A stretch of 19,900 nucleotides of DNA, from NCBI GenBank assembly GCA_007693875.1, contig RECT01000193.1:1-19900 (forward strand), given 5' to 3'. Made by a program: the position numbers and the translations under genes. The stretch comes from Spirulina sp. DLM2.Bin59. GTDB lineage: Bacteria > Cyanobacteriota > Cyanobacteriia > Cyanobacteriales > Spirulinaceae. Below, in pieces: positions 7,113 to 13,813 of the stretch; the stretch's first letter is position 1, and each line of letters begins with the position of its first letter. The notes under the pieces are model-generated. The model searched no databases, had not been told where the DNA came from, and saw only the letters and a program-made list of their open reading frames with translations.

Positions 7113-8113
7113 ACGTGAATCGAACCATCGGGCATCATTGTCCCGGTGAGCAGCGCATCCTGGAGATCCGCCCCCTTCAGCTTCGCATCCCGTAAACTCG
7201 CCCCCCGCAGATCCGCACCGCGCAAACAAGTCCCATCCAGATTTGCCCCCCAAAGGTAGGCCCCCTGCAAATTCGCCCCCGATAAATCCGCACCGCGCAA
7301 ATTCACCAAATTGAGATTCGTCCTTTGCAGATTGGCTTGGGTCAAAATCGCCTCTTGAAGATTCGCCTTCATAAAATCCGCTTGGCAAAGCTGACTACCC
7401 CGTAGATCACTATGGTGAAGATCCGCCTGCTTCAGGGTCGTATCCTCTAAAGAAATGCGCCGCATTTGACTCTCACTCAAATTTGACCCAGTGAGATCCA
7501 CATCCACCAACTGGCCGCCGCTTAACTTGACATGGCTCAACTCCAAACCACTGAAGTTCACCCCCGTGATTTTCAAGCCATTCATCCAAGCCCCTTCCAA
7601 CTTGACGCCATTTAATTGCGCTCCTTGTAAATTGGCCCCACTGAGCCGCGCCCCGCTTAGGTTTGTCCAGTTTAAATTTGCGCCGCTCAGGTTCGCCGAT
7701 CGCAAATTAATCCCATTCAAATTCGCCCCACAAAGATTCACCCCCGATAGGTTGGCCCGGAATAATGTCACCCACTTCAACACCGCGCCGCTCAGTTTGG
7801 CCCCTTGCAGGTCAGCTTTTGCTAAATAGGCCCCTTTGAGATCCGCTTTGGTGAGGTCAGCTTCACAAAGTTGACAACTGCCCAACTTGGCAAAACTGAG
7901 ATTGGTGCTGTAGAGAAATGCACCATTGAGATTGCTACTTTGCAAAAAACACCGTTCTAAAAAAGCCCGCGCCAATGTCGCTTCCTGCAACATCGAACCG
8001 GAAAGATTAGCGTGGGTCAGTTGTGCCCCAATTAAATTGGCAAAGGGCAAATTAGAACCGCGAAAATCGCGATCGCCCTGGGCATAGCGTTTCAGTAAAG
8101 CGGCTGCATCCAT
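7109..8113 (-). CDS. Pentapeptide-repeat protein
   Basis: A 334-residue protein made almost entirely of A(D/N)LXX pentapeptides from about residue 20 to the C-terminus, for example GANLNGINLRSANLSGANL. Such repeats fold into a right-handed quadrilateral beta-helix. The first 15 residues (MDAAALLKRYAQGDRDF) form the short cap usual in cyanobacterial members. There is no signal peptide or membrane segment, so it should be cytosolic. Family members range from DNA-mimicking gyrase inhibitors (MfpA, Qnr) to proteins of unknown role; nothing here points to one. GGAGG eight bases upstream supports the start. Its TAA lies in TTTAAA, which also contains the ggt stop codon on the other strand. Upstream on the same strand is the large phosphotransferase gene, 209 bases away. 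Confidence 0.9.
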   Translation of the reverse strand: MDAAALLKRYAQGDRDFRGSNLPFANLIGAQLTHANLSGSMLQEATLARAFLERCFLQSSNLNGAFLYSTNLSFAKLGSCQLCEADLTKADLKGAYLAKADLQGAKLSGAVLKWVTLFRANLSGVNLCGANLNGINLRSANLSGANLNWTNLSGARLSGANLQGAQLNGVKLEGAWMNGLKITGVNFSGLELSHVKLSGGQLVDVDLTGSNLSESQMRRISLEDTTLKQADLHHSDLRGSQLCQADFMKANLQEAILTQANLQRTNLNLVNLRGADLSGANLQGAYLWGANLDGTCLRGADLRGASLRDAKLKGADLQDALLTGTMMPDGSIHV

Positions 8114-8322
8114 TATGCAAACCTCCAGATAAACAATGGCAATGGGGGAGGGCCAAGGTTCCCATCGGGGGTAAAGGTCTGTTTACCCCAGTAAAAATCA
8201 TGGCGTTTGAGCGCTTCCCCTCCCCTCTTGATCCTAGGGGTAATGGGTTCAGAAAGCCGGATTATTCCCTGGGGCTTGATTTAAATTAATATGCTTTTTT
8301 AGGAATGTTTATTCACAAAACT
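8114..8322. other. Intergenic region with an 8-bp inverted repeat
   Basis: No gene is seen. GGGGTAAA (8168-8175) and TTTACCCC (8182-8189) form a perfect stem with a 6-base loop, but neither strand has a T-run after it, so it is not a standard terminator. The stretch near 8278-8300 is AT-rich (ATTTAAATTAAT) and may carry the promoter of the pentapeptide-repeat gene. Confidence 0.4.
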
Positions 8323-11097
8323 TTAAGGATCAGGGGATAACCGCTCAATCCGCCCCGTACTGCCATCAAACTCAATGCGATCGCCATCCTCCAGCCATTG
8401 GGTTAACCCCGGAATTGCCACAATCGTCGGTATGCCCAACTCCCGTGCCACAATCGCCCCATGGGACAGCAAACTGCCTCGCTCCACCAACAGCCCCACC
8501 GCCGCCGGAAACAGCAAAATCCACCCCGGATCGGTGTGCTTTGCCACCAGGATTGTCCCCGGCCCCAGGGGCGGCTCCCGATGGGGATCCCGCACCACCC
8601 GCACCACCCCCCGCACAATACCAGGGGAACAGCCTAAGCCTTGGCGGGTTGCGGTTCCTTGCTGAAGTTCTGAAGGAGTTGGGGAACTGGCGGCATGGGT
8701 GGGGATGCCATAGGTAGCAAAGCGATCGGGCGGGGGGGGACTGTCGCGATCGTCTTCAAACTCACTGCGCCGCAGAGCCACCAACCCCTTGAGGCGATGG
8801 GTGACGGCGGTTCCCTGGACAAATCCGAGCACTTCCTCAACGGTGAGGTAAAAAATATCTTCAGGATGGTTGATCACATCGAGAATAAACAACCGTTTCC
8901 CCAATTCGAGAAAAATACGCCGCACCCGGCCCACAACCCGCGTCTGCTCAAAACGGAGATTTTCCCGTTGGCACAATCTCACCCTGGCTTGATGCAAAAC
9001 AGCAGTTAAGATCCAAGCCTTGAGGGGGCTGCGGCGCAGATGACGACGGAGGGGCAATAGCTCCCGCTGGTCAGCCCCTGGGGCAGTGAGCAGTGAGCGG
9101 TGCGCAGTCAGGTTTGCAGAAACTTCCCCCGCCGATGGTTTTTGGGGTTGGCGGGCCATCGCCCCCATGGCCCGCAGCAGGGGCAAAGGATCATCGGCGA
9201 GGGTGGGACTCTCTAACTTCAGTTCATCAAAACAGCGATCGCTAAATTGCCCTAAATAGCCTTGATAAGCCTTGTAAAGCTCAGGAAACTCCGGCAGAAC
9301 CGCTAAAATTCTGTCCCGCTCCCCCCCACAGAGCAGATCCACCAAATCCTGATGCTCCGCCGCCAAGGCCCCCATCCAGCGTAACTGCCGCGCCGGTTCG
9401 GTGCTGATCATCCCCGGACTCACCCCCTGGGAAAGGAGCGTATTCCGCAGCGTCCCCCCTCGATCGCCACACCAGGCCCGCGTTAACCGCCCCAACAGGT
9501 CATAGAAAATTTTCGCGAAAACATCATTAATAATCGGTGCATCCCAATGGGGCAACAGTTGGCTAGCCAGGTCTTGATAATGGGCCGCCAGTTCATCGGC
9601 GGCGAGTTGTTCCAGCACTGGCGGCGGCGGCGGCGAGATCCCGAGGAGGCCTTGGCGTAGCCTCGGCGCATCGCCCTGGGCCGTCCCCAAGGCCCAATCC
9701 ACACGCCGATAAAAACGGCGAATCCGCCAGGGCAGGAGTACCCCATTCACCCCCAAACCCACCCCAGTTCGGAGCATTGCCCAACCATCCCGAAGCTTGG
9801 TCAGCCCAGAGGGGGCATCCCTGGCGGTGAGTTCCTCCACCAGGGCCGCCGGCAGGGTTTCCTCCATCCCGATCATCTGCTCCATAAACTGACGAAGCCA
9901 TGGGAAGCCCGGCAACAAGGTCAGCACCCGATAGCCATTGAGGAGGTTGTCATAGATCCGCCCCTGCCTCACGCCAATCATCGCCGCTAACGTAGTTTCA
10001 TGGCGGGCGATGCGGCCCCGGCTCATCCCCATGAGGCGACAAAACTGGCGGTATATTTCCCGGTAGGTTTGGCGGGCAAAGGAAAACGTGAGGGGCGTGG
10101 TTACGCCGCTGTAGCTTTCGGCAACCTTGCTGTTATCCCACAGTTGATAGCGGCCTGTGGGGGCTTGGGGCTTAGGCAGGGCGGTGATCGGGCGAGATTG
10201 GAGGAGGTAAATTTGCCCGTTTTCGGTAATCGCCCATTCAATATCTTGGGGGATGCCAAAATGCTGCCCCGCCCGCCGCACCAGTTGGGCGATCGCCCTC
10301 GCCTGCTGATCACTAATGGCGGGGGCCAACCTCAAAGCATCGGGGATCGGGGTAGGGAAAATCCCCGATTTGCCCATGGGATTGGGGCGATGGGCGATCG
10401 CCTTCCGCACAATTTGCCGCTGTAACATTTCCCCCTGCCGGTTCAGGTAAAAGGTGTCCGCAGCACTCTCCCCGGCTCCCAACCTGATCCCCAACCCATA
10501 GAGGGCATTAATCACAATCAAATTCCGTCGCCCCGTCACCGGATCCGCCCCAAAGGCCACCCCCGCCGCCACCGGGTGGAGCATTTGTTGAATCAGCACC
10601 GCTGGCGGTTGGGGGAGGCGGAGCTGGCCGTGGCGTTGGCGATCAAGCAAAAGGCTTTCCTGATAGGCCGATCGCCACACCGTCGCAATCTTCGCCGCTA
10701 AATCCGGGGGAGCGACACTTAAAACGGTGGTTAATTGACCCGCCGCCCCATGTTCATCCAACGGCGACGACCGTACCGCAAACTGGCCCCCGTAGGGAAA
10801 TAGATCCGCCAAAGCTTGGAGCAATTCCCCCTGTACCGCCTCACTGGGGGTGAGGTCTTCGAGGAGCACCTGAGCAGCGGTGAGGGGGGGGCGCGGGGTT
10901 TGCATTAACACTTGCAGGGCCGCCGCCTCGGTTTGGGTGAGGCTATCCCAAAAGGCGGCGGGCGTGATCACAAAACCGGGGGGAACCAACCAACCACGAT
11001 GGAGGAGATCGGCGATCGCCCGCGCCTTCGGGCCCATGGGCGTCACCAGCGCCTCACTTTCCCGGTACTTATCCCGCAAATAAACAATATATTTCAT
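8323..11097 (-). CDS. PEP-synthase-like swivelling phosphotransferase, rifampin-phosphotransferase-type architecture
   Basis: A 924-residue protein. Residues 1 to about 307 are the PEP-synthase/PPDK-type ATP-binding domain: FAVRSSPLDEHGAAGQ at 107-121 and DIEWAITENGQIYLLQSRPI at 285-304. About 315-800 is a helical middle domain, opening LWDNSKVAESYSGVTTPLTF. The C-terminal end is the mobile phosphohistidine domain, GLGCSPGIVRGVVRVV to GSLLSHGAIVARELGIP, with the acceptor histidine at about 879, finishing at residue 924. There is no PEP/pyruvate TIM barrel after the histidine domain, so this is not PEP synthase or PPDK. The order ATP-grasp, middle, histidine domain matches rifampin phosphotransferase, where the middle domain binds the acceptor and ATP yields AMP plus phosphate. 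The acceptor here is unknown. The start codon overlaps the stop of the SLH gene (ATGA), indicating translational coupling. A heptamer repeat is read through at about residues 663-672. Confidence 0.8.
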   Translation of the reverse strand: MKYIVYLRDKYRESEALVTPMGPKARAIADLLHRGWLVPPGFVITPAAFWDSLTQTEAAALQVLMQTPRPPLTAAQVLLEDLTPSEAVQGELLQALADLFPYGGQFAVRSSPLDEHGAAGQLTTVLSVAPPDLAAKIATVWRSAYQESLLLDRQRHGQLRLPQPPAVLIQQMLHPVAAGVAFGADPVTGRRNLIVINALYGLGIRLGAGESAADTFYLNRQGEMLQRQIVRKAIAHRPNPMGKSGIFPTPIPDALRLAPAISDQQARAIAQLVRRAGQHFGIPQDIEWAITENGQIYLLQSRPITALPKPQAPTGRYQLWDNSKVAESYSGVTTPLTFSFARQTYREIYRQFCRLMGMSRGRIARHETTLAAMIGVRQGRIYDNLLNGYRVLTLLPGFPWLRQFMEQMIGMEETLPAALVEELTARDAPSGLTKLRDGWAMLRTGVGLGVNGVLLPWRIRRFYRRVDWALGTAQGDAPRLRQGLLGISPPPPPVLEQLAADELAAHYQDLASQLLPHWDAPIINDVFAKIFYDLLGRLTRAWCGDRGGTLRNTLLSQGVSPGMISTEPARQLRWMGALAAEHQDLVDLLCGGERDRILAVLPEFPELYKAYQGYLGQFSDRCFDELKLESPTLADDPLPLLRAMGAMARQPQKPSAGEVSANLTAHRSLLTAPGADQRELLPLRRHLRRSPLKAWILTAVLHQARVRLCQRENLRFEQTRVVGRVRRIFLELGKRLFILDVINHPEDIFYLTVEEVLGFVQGTAVTHRLKGLVALRRSEFEDDRDSPPPPDRFATYGIPTHAASSPTPSELQQGTATRQGLGCSPGIVRGVVRVVRDPHREPPLGPGTILVAKHTDPGWILLFPAAVGLLVERGSLLSHGAIVARELGIPTIVAIPGLTQWLEDGDRIEFDGSTGRIERLSPDP
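9083..9110. repeat. Heptamer tandem repeat (GCAGTGA-type x4) inside the phosphotransferase gene
   Basis: Units GCAGTGA, GCAGTGA, GCGGTGC and GCAGTCA follow without gaps. On the minus strand they are in frame and encode about residues 663-672 (LTAHRSLLTA), in what looks like a linker within the middle domain. Twenty-eight bases is not a multiple of three, so the array must have been accommodated by its flanks. Confidence 0.75.
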
Positions 11098-13172
11098 CTG
11101 GAAAACCGCACCAAATGGGGCGAGGGAATGGGTAGAAGGGTTCCAGCATAGACAAGGGCCTGGTAGAGCATCACAGCCGCCTCAGCGCGGCTGGCCTCCT
11201 GCTTGGGAGCCAGATCCCGCTGTTCAGGGGGACGGACGATGAGATTGGCGATCGTCGCCGCCGCCACAGCCCCCCGGGCATAGGTGGGAATTTCAGCCCC
11301 ATCCGGGTACTGACTGAGGATCGCCTCATCCCCAGGGGCCAACCCTAAACCACTGGCTAAAGACACAATCAAATGAATCCGTTGTAACCGTTGATCCGGG
11401 TGAAACGTTTGATCAGGAAAACCACTCAGGAAACCACCACGATAGGCCTGAACGATCGCCCCCTGGCCCCAAAATTCCGGCAACACATCTAGAAATTGCC
11501 GCCCGGGCCGAATCGGCGCCGGGTTGAGGATTCTCACCAGCAGGGCAGCATATTGGGCCCGGTTGATCGGGTCATCAGGGCGGAAGGTGCCATCACTAAA
11601 ACCGCTGATCAACTCCCCACCGCTGAGGCGACGTAAAAAGGGCTCTGCCCAATGGCCGCGAATATCCTGAAACGTCGGCAAATAGGGATCAGGATTGACG
11701 AGATAGGGGGAAAAGAGGGGCGGGAGCGTTCCCATCGTCACCAGAGCTTGATAGAGGAAAACCGCCACCTCAGCGCGGGTGATATCCCGTTGAGGGTGGC
11801 AATAGTGGGGGTCAGGATAGGTGGCAAGGAGGCGTTTTTCAATGGCGATCGCCACCGCCGCCGTTGCATAGCTGGGAATCAACGCCCGATCCTGATAAGC
11901 CCCCAAACTTTCCAAATTTGCCCCCGCCAACCCCAACCCATTCACCAAAGCCACCACCGCCTGCACCCGGGTTAAATTTTGCTGGGGGCGAAATGTACCA
12001 TCCTCATAGCCGGCAATAAATCCCATTTGGGCGGCCTTGGCGATCGCCTCCCCCCCCCAAAAATCCGCCGCCACATCCCGAAAACTGCGCCGCGTCCCCA
12101 ACTGACGCGGCAAATCAAAGGATTGAGCAATCAACGCCGCAAATTCCGCCCGCGTCAACCGGCCATCGGGGCGAAAGCTACCATCGGGGAACCCCCGCAA
12201 CAGTTGCCGCTCCACCAGCGCCTCAATAAACGCCGCCGCCCAATGGCCCCCCACATCCCCAAATTGGGAGGGGCCTAAACTCCCCTGCTCCACCTCCACC
12301 GGAGCTAAATCCACCAACCCCTGAATCCGCTGGGGAGCAAGATCATTGCCGGAAATTAACAACCGATGACTGGTGGCATTGTGGAGATCGTAGCGACCGT
12401 TGTCCCGGAAAATATTCCGGCCGGGATCTTGGGGATGGCCCAAATCCGGGCGGGCAGCTTCCTTGGCCACGAGGCCAGCGGTTTGATTCTCCGCAAAGCG
12501 ATTGCGGCGGAGCACCGGCTGGACACGATGGGAGAGATAAATCCCCACTTGGTTACCGGTGCAGGTGTTATCCGCCACCAAGGGTGCACTATCATCGCTG
12601 AGGGTGATACCGTAGCCAGTGGCGTGGCAATTATTGCGGATAATTTCCCCCTTGGCATTGCGACGCAGGAAAATCCCCGCCGAACCGTTATGGGTGATGC
12701 GATTATTCTGAATTTGGGGCTTACCGCCAATGACAGCAATGCCCGCGAGGGTGCAGCGGCTGATCGTCGTGTTGATCACCGTTGGGGAGGCGGTTTCAAT
12801 CCAAATGCCGATGCCTTTGGGGGCACGGTTGCTGAGGGTAATACCCCGCAATTGGGAGCGATCGCCCAAAATTAACGTCACATTTTGCTGTTGAAACCTG
12901 TGACTGTAGTAAAGGCCATTACCCTCAATGGCGATATGTTGCCCATGGTTACGCTCATCGCCAATAATAATCACCCCTGGTGGCACAATCAAAGGGAACA
13001 TCTCCCCGTTGGCGGGGTTGTAGGTTCCCGGTAGGAGTTGGATGATCGTTTGGGGTTGGGCGCGTTTGAGGGCAGTGGTCAGGGTGCGGAAGGGATGGCG
13101 GCGATTCCCGTGAGCGTGGTCATCGCCGCTATCGGGATCTTCTGAGCCGGGGTCAACATATAAAGTCTGCAT
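11094..13172 (-). CDS. DUF1565 right-handed beta-helix protein with six SLH domains
   Basis: A 692-residue protein. Residues 1 to about 280 form a DUF1565/pectate-lyase-like parallel beta-helix: LYVDPGSEDPDSG, FRTLTTALKRAQP, then Asn-rich rungs such as PQIQNNRITHNGSAGIF and NTCTGNQVGIYLS. Six S-layer-homology domains follow, starting near 304 (FGDVGGHW), 364 (FRDVAADFW), 427, 501 (FQDIRGHW), 560 (FLDVLPEFW) and 622. They comprise two copies of a three-SLH unit offset by 197 residues, including the tail (LYQALV, then GTLPP or GTLLP). SLH domains normally hold proteins to peptidoglycan-linked polymers at the surface, yet no signal peptide is visible and an in-frame TAG upstream (within the transposon end) excludes a longer reading frame. 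It is the first gene of a coupled pair with the phosphotransferase. Its leader is only about 30 bases from the transposon remnant. Confidence 0.85.
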   Translation of the reverse strand: MQTLYVDPGSEDPDSGDDHAHGNRRHPFRTLTTALKRAQPQTIIQLLPGTYNPANGEMFPLIVPPGVIIIGDERNHGQHIAIEGNGLYYSHRFQQQNVTLILGDRSQLRGITLSNRAPKGIGIWIETASPTVINTTISRCTLAGIAVIGGKPQIQNNRITHNGSAGIFLRRNAKGEIIRNNCHATGYGITLSDDSAPLVADNTCTGNQVGIYLSHRVQPVLRRNRFAENQTAGLVAKEAARPDLGHPQDPGRNIFRDNGRYDLHNATSHRLLISGNDLAPQRIQGLVDLAPVEVEQGSLGPSQFGDVGGHWAAAFIEALVERQLLRGFPDGSFRPDGRLTRAEFAALIAQSFDLPRQLGTRRSFRDVAADFWGGEAIAKAAQMGFIAGYEDGTFRPQQNLTRVQAVVALVNGLGLAGANLESLGAYQDRALIPSYATAAVAIAIEKRLLATYPDPHYCHPQRDITRAEVAVFLYQALVTMGTLPPLFSPYLVNPDPYLPTFQDIRGHWAEPFLRRLSGGELISGFSDGTFRPDDPINRAQYAALLVRILNPAPIRPGRQFLDVLPEFWGQGAIVQAYRGGFLSGFPDQTFHPDQRLQRIHLIVSLASGLGLAPGDEAILSQYPDGAEIPTYARGAVAAATIANLIVRPPEQRDLAPKQEASRAEAAVMLYQALVYAGTLLPIPSPHLVRFSR

Positions 13173-13200
13173 GAAATTGACAAAAGATGATCTAAAAATT

Positions 13201-13310
13201 TTGACATCCTCCCCGGCCTAAAGGCACGGGGATTCCCAGTCTACCCACATTAAGTGGACTCCTGATGGGTAGACAGACAAGCAACTGCCCCGGATTGGGG
13301 TCTAACCCTG
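13201..13310 (-). ncRNA. Possible omega-RNA (reRNA) scaffold at the right end of the tnpB element
   Basis: Three hairpins occur in the right end: CCCC(13288-13291)/GGGG(13297-13300); a perfect 9-bp GTCTACCCA(13239-13247)/TGGGTAGAC(13266-13274); and the terminal CCCCG-GCC/GGC-A-CGGGG at 13211-13231. In autonomous elements the transcript from this end serves as the TnpB guide-RNA scaffold, its guide being the sequence just outside the end, here below 13201. Whether it is still transcribed is unknown, and no functional TnpB is encoded here. Confidence 0.4.
13211..13231. repeat. Right-end terminal hairpin of the IS200/IS605-type element
   Basis: CCCCG (13211-13215) pairs with CGGGG (13227-13231) and GCC (13216-13218) with GGC (13223-13225), leaving a TAAA loop and one bulged A at 13226. 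The bulge suggests a one-base change from a perfect stem. Confidence 0.7.
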
Positions 13311-13631
13311 CTTAACGTTGAGATCCTCCAGCACCACCAGGCTGTTTTCTCGCACCAAAAGGTTTTTAAAAGCTGTCCCTAAGTCAATCACTGACTGCGG
13401 CAAGGCCACAACTGACACCGCTGACAACCAATGGCGGGTCAGGTCTTGCTTGGCTTGGGTAATGAGCAACCGTTGCAACTGGGCATTGCTGGGCCATTTT
13501 TCACCCTGAGGAGTCCCCTTAATCAGAGCCAGGGCATCATTCCACACCACAGGACAGCATCCGAACAGCTTGGCTAGTTCGGTTTGCTGACCCAGAGTGG
13601 GATAGATTCTGTACTGATATCGGCTTTTCAT
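13302..13631 (-). pseudogene. tnpB: tnpB (IS605 OrfB) remnant, internally deleted
   Basis: The 109-codon remnant starts MKSRYQYRIYPTLGQQTELA, the standard N-terminus of TnpB/OrfB, and continues through FGCCPVVWNDALAL to VIDLGTAFKNLL. A complete TnpB would go on with the wedge and RuvC regions (about 250-300 more residues). Here the frame jumps straight to VRENSLVVLEDLNVKQG and stops. EDLNV is the RuvC-II motif of TnpB, so roughly 100-200 residues including the first catalytic Asp, and everything after RuvC-II including the zinc finger and the last Asp, are missing. The reading frame is intact by chance or by a clean deletion, but the product cannot be a nuclease. The start at 13631 is chosen by homology; an open frame continues upstream to 13718 through the left-end hairpin, which is not TnpB-like. 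Confidence 0.82.
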
Positions 13632-13684
13632 GATGCTAGGATACCAAAGATAGATAAGGATTGGAGCGATAAACTCCAGCAGAA

Positions 13685-13709
13685 AAGCCGCCCTAAAAGG
13701 GCGGGGCTT
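13685..13709. repeat. Left-end terminal hairpin of the IS200/IS605-type element
   Basis: AAGCCGCCC (13685-13693) pairs with GGGC..GGCTT (13699-13709) with a two-base GG bulge and a TAAAA loop. It lies 54 bases upstream of the tnpB start codon. Confidence 0.7.
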
Positions 13710-13781
13710 CAGACCCATTAGTTTTGGTGATCTTCAACATCAGTTATTAAGATTAACCTGTGTTGCTTCATGCGCCGGTTA

Positions 13782-13794
13782 AGTTCTAGGAACT
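13782..13794. promoter_or_regulatory. Short dyad upstream of the TolC-type gene
   Basis: AGTTC (13782-13786), TAG, GAACT (13790-13794) form a 5-bp inverted repeat centred about 26 bases before the ATG. It could be an operator or chance; no convincing -10/-35 pair was found beside it. Confidence 0.25.
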
Positions 13795-13813
13795 CTCAGC
13801 CCAAAAAATATCG

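Larger units (their letters stand above)
13201..13724 (-). mobile_element. Decayed IS200/IS605-family element (tnpB type), ends approximate
   Basis: A tnpB fragment lies between two terminal hairpin regions of the kind that border IS200/IS605 elements in cyanobacteria. The left end (high coordinates) has the hairpin at 13685-13709 next to GTCTGAAGCCCC on the minus strand. The right end, 13201-13231, has CCCCGTGCCTTTAGGCCGGGG leading to GAGGATGTCAA. No tnpA is present, as in many tnpB-only elements that depend on transposase supplied elsewhere. These elements make no target duplication and have subterminal hairpins, so the exact borders cannot be fixed by eye. The element sits between the divergent SLH operon and the TolC-type gene. 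Confidence 0.75.

Noticed and set aside
7109..8113. Pentapeptide-repeat protein plus rifampin-phosphotransferase-like enzyme as an antibiotic-resistance locus
   Set aside because: Pentapeptide proteins are abundant in cyanobacteria with mostly unknown roles, and the genes are 209 bases apart with nothing else pointing to resistance.
8168..8189. Perfect 8-bp hairpin as terminator or riboswitch
   Set aside because: No T-run on either strand and no conserved aptamer pattern; listed only as an intergenic inverted repeat.
12366..12875. A 169-codon plus-strand frame opposite the DUF1565 domain
   Set aside because: It overlaps a well-supported gene in full, has no domain or ribosome-binding site, and arises from the high-GC complementary frame.
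13302..13631. Idea that the short TnpB-like protein is a nuclease-dead, RNA-guided repressor (TldR-like)
   Set aside because: Such repressors keep nearly the full-length fold with altered catalytic residues; this one lacks most of the protein, so it should not bind guide RNA and DNA.
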